Below are positions 55,501 through 64,000 of a DNA stretch of 64,000 nucleotides, piece by piece. Position 1 is the stretch's first letter. Each line of letters opens with the position of its first letter. Under the pieces are notes generated by a model, which saw only the letters and a program-made list of their open reading frames with translations, was not told where the DNA came from and made no database searches. The translations under genes and the position numbers were made by a program. This DNA is from Echinometra lucunter (Eukaryota > Echinodermata > Echinoidea > Camarodonta > Echinometridae), in assembly GCA_029962745.1 (NCBI GenBank), contig CM057154.1, positions 22,310,040 through 22,374,039 of the forward strand, written 5' to 3'.

Positions 55501-58500
55501 AAGATTCATTGCTGTTAGCTGGCAACAACAACTATGCAGAGGTCGATGACCTTACAAATCTCTCATCTCTCAATGAAGCAGAAGGTAAAGTGGATGTCTT
55601 GGGTATAAAACACAAAACATGATATGTCACTGTGTCATAGTGGTAAGTCACAGTGTGTATCTCATGTATTCAATTGGAAAATTTAAAAGATAAATAAATG
55701 AAATGTAAAATTACACCTGTTCCCAATAACAAATAAGAACATTGCAAAGCTTATAACAAGATGACAAAAGTACTTAACTATTTCATGTCTCCAGGAGGTT
55801 TGTATGGAAAACAAAGTTTTTCTTCAGAGTGAACAGTTACAGATCATGACTTTTTTTCATGAATGATACAGCACGGGTGGATTTGTTGTGTAACTTTTTG
55901 GTTCATCAAAGTTTTTTTTGTCAGAAGATTATTCATATCAGGATGATTATCACTGATAAGTATCCTTTTCAGCAACTCAAGTACATTTTCAGAAGGGAGC
56001 ATTTGCTGTGAATAAATTAGCTGAAATCTATGTTTAGAATTTCTTTTTGATTCCCATTTCTATCCTCACACAGTGTTACAGAGTCTTGAGAGCAGATTTC
56101 AGAATGGTCAGATCTGTAGTAAGGCAGGTATCACCCTAGTCAGTCTGAACCCATTCAAGGAGATTCCAGGTTTGTTTGATGATGATGCTGTCCAGGCATA
56201 CCATCAAGATGGAGGGTCAAAGGTGAGAATGTCTATACAATTCTAAATATATGCTGGGAACTGTGAAAGGTGTGATCAGTTTTTATTATAATTATTGGAA
56301 AATAATGGAGGAACAGTAACATGACTATAGTTTTCCTCCAGTTGTCAAAACTTGTGCTTTTATTAATTCTGATCTCCATGCCTTTCGGGAATTTATTTTC
56401 ATACATTCATTATGCAACTTTGACACTCTTAGCCCTATATGATTATCATCTGAGTGACACCGTCGAGTACTCTTGACAACTTTGAAAATTTTCAGGCATG
56501 TCAAACTCATTCCATTGCATCAGCTTTCATTCATTCATTCGTTTTTATTCAACCATCAAAACATTACAGAGAACAGGGTTATAACAAAAGTTTTAACAAA
56601 ATACAATGATGGTTTGGGGACCCCGGAGAAAGCAGAGCTTATAAAAAGGGGCCACCAAATTGAAGTACACGAAAGATCAAATAAATAGACAAGGAAAATC
56701 ACAGTAGTCAACATAAGAATAATAGTACACTCATGCAGCAAAAAAGACAAAAAAAGAAGAAAAAAAAAAAAAAAGTGGGGGGAGGGGACAAGAATATCAA
56801 GAGTCTATTAAAGTGATGAAATTAATAATGCCCTGCATAACTTTTTAAATCTGGGAAGAGTTGAACTGTTTTTTGTTTCTTTGGGGAGTTTATTCCATAA
56901 TTTTGGGAAATGAGTCTTAAATGAATTTGAAGCAACAGAAGTACGAACCTGAGGTAAGTGTATCAAATCACTTTGACGGGTATTGTGGGAACGAATTGTA
57001 GAGTTTAAGACAAAAATATCGCTAAAGAGGGGAGGCAAGATTTTGGCATGGAGTTTGTACATGAAAACAAGGGAACTAGGGATATCAAGTCCTTTAGCGG
57101 TAGTATATTAGATTGTAAGAATTAAAGGTTTTGTATGACTATTGAAGTGAGCATTACAGATAATTCGGATTGCTTTCTTTTGTAAAATGCATAATTTATC
57201 TAAATGGGTTTTAGAAGTGTAACCCCAGACAGTATTACAGTAATTTAAATGTGGAAGTATAATGCTATTGTAGAGGGTGGTCAGAATGGTCTGTGGTACA
57301 AAAAGTCTTAATTTGCAGAGAACACCAATAGATCTTGATATTTTTACACAAATCGAGCAAAGATGTGGCTTCCAGGAGAGATATTCATTCAAAATTACAC
57401 CTAGAAACTGTATATTATCAACTTTAACTATAACATTTCCACCAATGGTAAGATTTGAAAGATTAGAAAGAACCCTCCTACCTCTTGTTTGAAAGATATT
57501 ATACTTAGTCTTATCCAAATTTAAAAACAATTTATTGCAAACAAACCATTTGTGTATTTTATCCAGTTCATTGTTTGCTGATGATATAAGATCATTAATT
57601 TTTTATGTGATAAAAGAACAGTGGTATCATCAGCAAACAACGAAAAGTGGAGAATTGAAGAACAATTAATTATATCATTTACATATACAAGAAAGAGGAG
57701 GGGCCCCAACACAGACCCTTGTAGTATTCCACAGGATATATCTCTCTGTTGAGACTTGACACCATCGATCACCACATATTGGTTTCTATGTAACAAATAA
57801 CTGATGAACCATTGAAGTGGAACCCCTCTAATGCCATAAAATTATAATTTTTTTAACAATATGTGGTGATCAGTGGTGTCAAATGCCTTTGAGAGGTCCA
57901 TAAATACACTGAGGCAATAGTTACCAGCATCTATATCTTGTGATATAATATTAATCAAGTTTAGTACACCAAGATCAGTTGAAAAATTCTTTCTAAATCA
58001 AAATTGTTGGGGTATTAAAGTATTGTTAAATGAGAGAAATTTATACAGCCTCTTATAAATTATTTTTTCTAAAATTTTTGAAAAAAATGGCAACAGGGCA
58101 ATTGGTCTATAATTAATAATATCATGTCTGTCACCCTATTTGTAGATTGGATTTACCATAGCGGTCTTGAGTTTGTCAGGGACAGTACCTTGTGACATTG
58201 ATTCATTGAAGATGTAACAAAGTGGATTAACAGTAGTATGAATGCATTCCTTAATAACACGTGCAGCAATAGAGTCTGAACCTGGAGATGCAGATGGTTT
58301 CATAGATGAGAGAACATTGATTATTTCAGTATTGGAAGTTGGGTTAAGGAACAATGAATTTGGTACACGGATAAATAATCGTAGAAATGTGAGAAAGAAG
58401 TAGGTATCCTTTCTTGTGTAATTTTACCAATATTAACAAAATGCTTGTTGAAAGCTTCAACAATGGATGCTTTACTCAATATCTTATCTTGATTGTAATA

Positions 58501-61500
58501 CATGTGAGATGGAAACGCATATTTTCTTTTACCTAATAAATCATTTATATGAGACCAGGTTTTTTTCATATCACCTTTCACTTTTTAAATTAGGTTTTCG
58601 TAATAAATATTTTTGGGTCGACGAATGATGCTAGTTGATATGTTTTTGTACTCAATATATTTTACCCGACTTGGAATGTTACCCTTCTTCAAATAACGAC
58701 AATATAACCTTTGCTTTCTTTACCATGGGTGATCCAAGACTTCTTGTATTTTTTCAGTTTGACCTTGACAAAGGGGAAACATTCAAGATATAAAGAATCA
58801 AGCTTATGAATAAATAGATCATATGACATATTAACATCTCTTTTACTATAAATTATAGACCAGTCAATCAACCGTAGCTTACTTTTAAATAACAAGATCT
58901 TCTCGTTAGTGATTACTCGTGATTTACCACAGAAAGAACGAAATGAAGCAGATATATTGTCAGTTATACAAAATATTGGAAAATGATCTGAAATATCTGA
59001 ATAAATTATACCACAGTTGTTATGCTTGTGAATACAATTAGTAAATATGTTATCAATAAAGGTAACATAATGTCTAGTTACACGAGTTGGTTTGCTTATA
59101 GTTGGAAATAAACCATAAGAAAACAAAAGATCTAAGAATTCATTGGTTTTGTTATCAATATCATGATTAAGTAAGTTAATATTGAAGTCACCTAAAATAT
59201 GTATATGTCCTTGTTTAAGGGATTCATGTCATTCAAAATACTAGTGAGTGTTTCGTTGAAATCATTGACATCAGTATTAGGGACTGTATAAATACAGCCG
59301 ACTATTATTGGATTTTTTTTTACTTGATGTACAGTATTTCAATAAATACAGTGTCACAGTGATTGCAACTTAATGATAAATTAGAGCACAGGTTATAATC
59401 AGTATCATCTTTTATATATAAAGCTACCCCTCCTCCATGTTTGTTGATTCTGTCAATATGAACAAGTGAATATCCATCAATTTCAAACATGCTACTACTG
59501 ATAATAAAGTTGTTATAACATTATCAAGTTTGTCAAGTACTTTCGAAGAAAATTTGTCAAATTGGCCTCTAAATTCCAACACCGCTTCCTCCGTAGCGTA
59601 TGTATTAGCATAGGGCGTGTCACTGGGTTTGCCCGTATTCGCGGCGGATTTAGATCTGGTATTTGACATTTTCAGTACGTAGATAGACACAAATGATCAA
59701 TAGAAGATAAATATCCAAGTAATCAGGTATGATATTACCTTATGATGTAAGAAGGTTATCCAAAAGTAGCTTAGTTGTGATGGATTTGGAGAGATTTTAG
59801 CAGAGCAAAAAAATCCTTCTACGTCCTTCTCGTAGCGCCTGAGGAGGTGAATGGCGGCTTTCACACAAATCTTTCTGAAGACTGTAGAAGCTATCCTGTG
59901 AAAGATTTTGTGATTTACTATCTTATTTGCTTAGTTTACTGATTTAAAAAAACATCTATTTATTTGTTCTATATATTGTCGGCTGCCCGGCAGAAGGGAA
60001 CGAGCGCCCTTGACCGGCAAAAGGGAACAGAGAGACATGCGGTCAAATATCGAGATATTTTAAGAAATCTATGAACAAATACTTCAAGAACATTCCAGAA
60101 TAAATCTGGTATAAATTTCTTAAAGTTCCTTTCTGCCAGGCAACCGACGATATTCAATATTCTAATCATCAGGTACCAATAAATGGAAATGCCATGTAAT
60201 CTGTAATTTCATGTTGATTTACAGGACAATGCACCCCATGTGTTTGCTGTGGCAGAGAAGGCCTTCTCCAGCTTGCGCTATGCCATAGGTAGTCCCAACC
60301 AGTCCATTATTGTCAGTGGAGAGAGTGGTGCCGGAAAGGTAAATTCAGAAGGTCATTCAGCTGGATGTATGAAATATATCCCTAGTACCTCAGTCGCATT
60401 GCCAAACCGAATCCATGAAAACCAAAATGACTACTTCTTGGCTGTTTTGGGGTAATGTAAATTTTCAGGGAGGGGGGGGGGGAGCTGTTTGTTGGTCAGA
60501 TATTGGTTTCATTTGTATAAGTGGAGTATAAATGGTGTTTGACTACCCAAAATACTCTTTGTAATAGACATTAGATCCTCATAGAAATTTTGTGTCCTTA
60601 TATGAATTTTATGTAGTTTGCATTTATATTTCCAGTATTTTCATTGACAATGGAATCAGACAAGTAGAGACTGACCTCAGGGAGAAGCTTGAAGTTAAAA
60701 ATATACTATATCGTCTGTTCAGAGCCAGAAGGGCATTAACTGTTGCTGGGCTAGCGCCATGAGCGTCCGTGGACGGTGTGTGCACTTTATAAGTTTTCAC
60801 CATTATTACTGTTATTGCTAAATATGTGTTAGAGCATATGAGTTAATGCCCTTCTGGCTCCAAGCAGATGATATTCTACATCTTTGAAACAGTCAACGAA
60901 ATGGATTTGAATGCTAATTTTTGCATAAGATGGTACTGTTTGCCAAATACATTGTTACTGTATCACATGCTATAAACTTGTTTTTTTTTTGGTCATTTCT
61001 ATGTGATTATAGACTTGGAACACCAGGTGTTTGATGAAATATCTTACTTCTGTGGCACTCTACAAGAATCCAGGGTGAGTCATATTATTTTTGATAATAC
61101 GTGATTTAATTCGATTTGATTTGATATATTTTGTATTAACATACTGGCAAACTTACAAATGAAATATACCAAGTATATGCATGAAGTTTGATAATGATTT
61201 CATAATCAACCAAACTCACTTTTCCAACCTCTGAGTTTCCTTTCAAGATCTGCAATTAAATTAAAAAAAAAAAAAAATTCTCCTTACCCCTTCAGAGGGA
61301 CCTTGTTATTTCATGTTATAAAATGGTGATATGGATCCTAATCAGATGATTGGCTGAGATCTATCACGTGACCAGTATTTTATTTTGCCTAGTGACGAAA
61401 GTTGCAGATGACTGGTACTTATGCCCGCTGAAAGGTTACCTTGCTTCATTTGGCTAAATTGGCTTCCCGTACTGTATAAAAGCCACCATTCTATAAAACA

Positions 61501-63915
61501 TATGTATATAACTTGGTCGGGTCTTAGTAAGAATTATCCATCCTCTGTAACTTTGGAACAGTCCAAAACACACTCGGCTTCACCTTGCGTGTTTCAGACT
61601 GTTCCAAAGTTACTACCGGGTGGATATTTCTCACTAACACCCTCTGTCATGTGCATTGTTTGTATATTAATTGCATGACAGTGTACCTACATGTATATTC
61701 ACTATACTAATGAAAGGAACAGGAAGATATGTCATACATATATTTTGTCATTTTTTGAAGGGGCTTTTCACCTCCACCTGTGAAGTGCATTGAAAGGAGG
61801 ATACTTGATTCAAATCCCATCCTTGAAGCATTTGGTAAGTAACTTTGTAATTACTCTAAACATATTTGTACTGGATAAGCCAATGTTTTAGCATACAAAT
61901 ATTCTTTTGATTTGGGAGAATTTGGACATTCGCATGTTATAATTTTCACATTTTGACTGATGTTCCTGTACTTATACAGGCATTAATTAAGTGGAAATTT
62001 TAGCAAGGACATAATTGTGAAATTAGCAAAAATTAAACCACCATCTAAATTTCAGTTTAAATACAGTTACTGAACGATGTACCATGTGATATTCTAAATT
62101 GATTTTACTGGAATTTAACAGTAATAATGAATGTAGCGGTATATGTGAGAAATGAATAGAATCTGCTATTCATATGATAATAATAGAAATGGTGTAGTTG
62201 TCAAGTAATAAACAGAGCATTCTGTGAAATGTTTGGGACTATGTTTAGGCCATTGTCCCGTGTGAAAATGGTGACTTTCTACTTTTACGTCAGCCTACAA
62301 AAATCTTGTCAGTGACTAATTTTATAAATTTTTCTCTTTCACATTTCATTTAGGAAATGCTGGTACAACTCGTAATCACAACAGCAGTAGATTTGGAAAG
62401 TACATTCAGCTGCAGTTTGACAGGTATGATTAATGTTCTGTCCTGGATGTTTGGAAGAATTTCAATACTGGTACATGCCTTAATGCTTTCCTTCACTTTG
62501 AATGTGTTATAGGTGTATTTAATGAATATGATTATAGAGTACACCATCAAATGATTTGAAGCATCGATTGCTACAAAAATGAAGGAAAGAAAAGAAACCT
62601 GGAGGAAAAAAAAAATGATAAAGAGAGATTAAAGGTTTCGTCAAACAAAATGGAAAGAAGTTTTGTTTAAAATTGGTTTCCTTTATTATTTAGGATGTGG
62701 TAAGTATTCATTAATTAATTATTGTTATGTACAGTGTAATATGTTCTTGAGCTTTTACTCTTGGCCTTCCATTTTCTACAACTGATGGTATCACTAGGTC
62801 TAGTGAGTCCATTGAAAATGTACATATATTTATTTAATCTATAGGGATTTTTGTTTTGTTACTCTCATCAGCATTATGAATACCTTTACTTACTCTTTTA
62901 CTTCCACCCAGGGGTTCCCACATCATTGGTGCATCTATCCAGACGTATCTCCTGGAGAAGACTAGACTTGTTCACCAGGCTGATGGGGAGAGTAACTTCC
63001 ACATCTTCTACCAGGTGAGGGCCCCTGTAAAGCTACTGTGGGTGGTTCGGAAGGCTAATGTGTGTATGACAAGTATAATGTCACATGGAGCATTATAATT
63101 AGACGAGATGTCGTATTCCTTCAGTAGTGGTGCTTTTGTCACATTCAACTGCACATACATGTATATGGCTCTGGTTCCTAAAACTAGCTGTGCAATCTTA
63201 AAGTCCATGCACAACAAATGCATGAAAGGTAATTCATTCAGTTCATAGACTCATTGAAGGTTAACAAACACAGAAAGAACATCTACATTTGTTGAAAAAA
63301 TAAAGACTTTTTCATGTATTACATGCCATGTTATCTTAGATTAAATCAATATATATTTCCCTCAATCAACTTAAATTAGCCCACATTGCATAGGTTTTTG
63401 GTTTGTAACTTACCCCTCGCTTGTTGACCTAGTCTGCTACACTGTCCACTGTATGACTTACATGTATGTTAAGGACTTCATTGATTTTTGTCTTAAACTC
63501 AAGGCCCAAATTCACAAAAGAGTTTTAAACCATGTACTTACCCCCTAGTAACCTAGGAGGGGTTTACCCCCCCCCCCCCATGGTCTAATCTTCTTTTGTG
63601 AATTCTGGCCAAAGGGACAGTCTCATTTCATTTATTGATATGACCCTCAGTGTGTACCGGGAGTTGTCTCTTCCATTGATGCTAGGATTTGGATTCATGT
63701 AATCTATTTTGATGTAGATCGTGAAGGAGGCAACAGAGGAACAGAGAGCAGAGTGGGGTTTGACCACGCCCAATGGTGATGATGTCATGTTTGCTTATCT
63801 ACCACTGGATGATGGTGGCCACCAGGGAGCCAATGAAAATCAAGTATTCAGCCGGACCCAGCAGGCCATGAAGAATGTGGGGATGACCCATATGCACCAG
63901 GAAAACATATTTCAG
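52519..63915 (+). CDS. MYO19: class XIX-type myosin heavy chain, N-terminal part of motor (3' end off the window)
   Basis: Eleven coding exons join in frame: 52519-52605, 53823-53888, 54924-55040, 55479-55584, 56074-56222, 60225-60338, 61013-61074, 61761-61834, 62354-62423, 62912-63014 and 63718-63915. They give 382 residues, open at the right edge. Residues 1-51 are basic and Pro-rich. Residues 52 to about 105 ([19 protein letters not shown]) look like the SH3-like myosin N-terminal domain. The motor follows: the P-loop GESGAGK-T at 207-214 is split by a phase-0 intron, then [15 protein letters not shown], switch-I region [15 protein letters not shown], and SNFHIFYQ. The motifs after the P-loop and [12 protein letters not shown] fit MYO19, which in vertebrates moves and anchors mitochondria on actin. 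The SH3-like domain is not expected in vertebrate MYO19. The gene symbol rests on motor similarity from memory. Confidence 0.92.
52967..53135. mobile_element. 151-bp hairpin element with 67-bp perfect arms and 9-bp target duplication
   Basis: CTCAGGCTC occurs at 52967-52975 and 53127-53135, flanking the element 52976-53126. Its right arm (67 bp, ending CTTCGGTCTA) is a perfect inverse of the left arm except for a 10-bp duplication in the left arm (CCTCGTATTTCCTCGTATTT). The loop is CTATAAA. A 9-bp duplication suggests Mutator-type (MULE) transposition. It lies in myosin intron 1. Confidence 0.93.
54005..54127 (+). repeat. SINE 3' fragment in myosin intron 2
   Basis: AGAGTGCTTAGAGACTTCTG followed by TATAAGCAAGTATA and an (ATT)n tail resembles the 3' end of tRNA-derived SINEs of the type seen at 32398. 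Confidence 0.45.
54406..54829. mobile_element. 408-bp non-autonomous element, second copy
   Basis: It matches 26370-26753 over its whole length, both starting CAT-x-GAC and ending near GACAAAATGGCGGAGCTT. CATACATA (54406-54413) and CATACATC (54822-54829) flank it, a 7-of-8 direct repeat. No coding capacity. It lies in myosin intron 2. Confidence 0.8.
57108..58581 (-). pseudogene. LINE reverse transcriptase remnant
   Basis: The fragment holds the fingers and palm region, including the catalytic FADD box (SLFADDTTV) and the preceding [13 protein letters not shown]. The frame is broken into at least four open pieces (58581-58321, 58354-58136, 57796-57521 and 57530-57108), so it cannot make an active enzyme. 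The downstream piece ending WNKLP...FKKL is at 57062-56808. Confidence 0.93.
58689..59126 (-). pseudogene. LINE endonuclease remnant
   Basis: An open piece of 145 codons includes [18 protein letters not shown] and [10 protein letters not shown], the late motifs of apurinic-type (APE) endonucleases. The start of the domain lies upstream in another frame (near 59220-59480), with a GDFN motif near 59190. Confidence 0.9.
59973..60153. mobile_element. ~180-bp MITE next to the myosin P-loop exon
   Basis: ATATTGTCGGCTGCCCGGCA and AGAAGGGAAC at the left are mirrored by GTTCCTTTCTGCCAGGCAAC and CGACGATAT at the right. TA-rich flanks fit a Tc1/mariner-type insertion. It ends about 70 bp before the acceptor of the P-loop exon. 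Confidence 0.8.
60706..60876. mobile_element. ~170-bp MITE in myosin intron 6
   Basis: The ends ATCGTCTGTTCAGAGCCAGA-AGGGCATTAACT and the inverted AGTTAATGCCCTTCTGGCTC-CAAGCAGATGAT pair over about 30 bp with few mismatches. No coding capacity. Confidence 0.8.
61525..61655. repeat. imperfect hairpin in myosin intron 7
   Basis: GTAACTTTGGAACAGTCC at about 61547 pairs with GACTGTTCCAAAGTTAC at about 61598, extending outward through GGATGGAT/GGTGGATA and CTTAGTAAGA/TCTCACTAA-type ends. Confidence 0.7.
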
Positions 63916-64000
63916 GTAGGAGAGAGGAGATAAAAGTAGAATGAAATGAGATAGTGAGAGAAAGGGGGAGAATGAAATAATGAGATAGTGAGAGAAGGAA

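Larger units (their letters stand above)
56530..59856 (-). mobile_element. non-LTR retrotransposon (CR1/L2-like LINE), degenerate and internally deleted
   Basis: Inserted in myosin intron 5, antisense. Read on the - strand: an ORF1 N-terminus ([20 protein letters not shown], ~59670), then an abrupt switch near 59492 into the endonuclease domain ([18 protein letters not shown] in another frame, then GDFNI and SDHFPI), then reverse transcriptase ([38 protein letters not shown]) and the C-terminal [10 protein letters not shown]. Several stops and frameshifts are present. The 3' end is AATAAA-rich followed by a (GAAT)n-type tail, as in CR1/L2 elements. GCTTTCA at 56523-56529 and 59857-59863 may be a target duplication. 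Confidence 0.93.

Noticed and set aside
1..64000. CRISPR arrays, operons and bacterial promoters
   Set aside because: The window has spliced eukaryotic genes throughout. No array of regularly spaced short repeats with unique spacers is present; the only regular array is the 42-bp minisatellite.

Overview
This is nuclear DNA from an animal. Genes are split by many GT-AG introns, polyadenylation signals follow coding regions, and the AT-rich spacers are full of microsatellites and transposon debris. A complete major vault protein gene, a MORN3 gene and a class XIX-type myosin gene, together with the style of SINE, LINE and inverted-repeat elements, point to a marine invertebrate deuterostome. 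An echinoderm is the best guess, but this is an inference and no species marker was checked.

Layout. 1-6.3 kb: the last four coding exons of a MORN3-like gene (+ strand; its 5' end lies off the left edge). 6.3-9.9 kb: a repeat-rich spacer with a tRNA-like gene inside a 350-bp palindrome. 10.1-20.7 kb, with a second possible 3' end at 22.0-22.4 kb: a + strand gene for a 1166-residue, mostly disordered, Ser/Lys/Asp-rich protein that I do not recognise. 23.5-24.0 kb: a 42-bp minisatellite. 26.4-27.2 kb: a composite of two non-autonomous elements. 28.9-41.0 kb: the complete major vault protein gene (- strand, 14 coding exons, 854 codons, frame intact), with a SINE, a LINE 3' end and a dead mariner in its introns. 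41-52.5 kb: no gene seen, but many inverted-repeat elements, including two with piggyBac-type ends. 52.5-63.9 kb: the first 11 coding exons of a MYO19-like myosin (+ strand; continues off the right edge), with a truncated LINE and several MITEs in its introns.

The four genes belong to unrelated processes (cilium/axoneme-type MORN protein, unknown, vault particle, mitochondrial-type myosin), and nothing suggests shared regulation. The unknown gene and the vault gene converge, with poly(A) signals about 0.5-0.9 kb apart near 28.1-29.0 kb. Reading frames were joined by hand from splice consensus and phase. The vault gene gives exactly 2565 coding bases without a break, which supports those calls.
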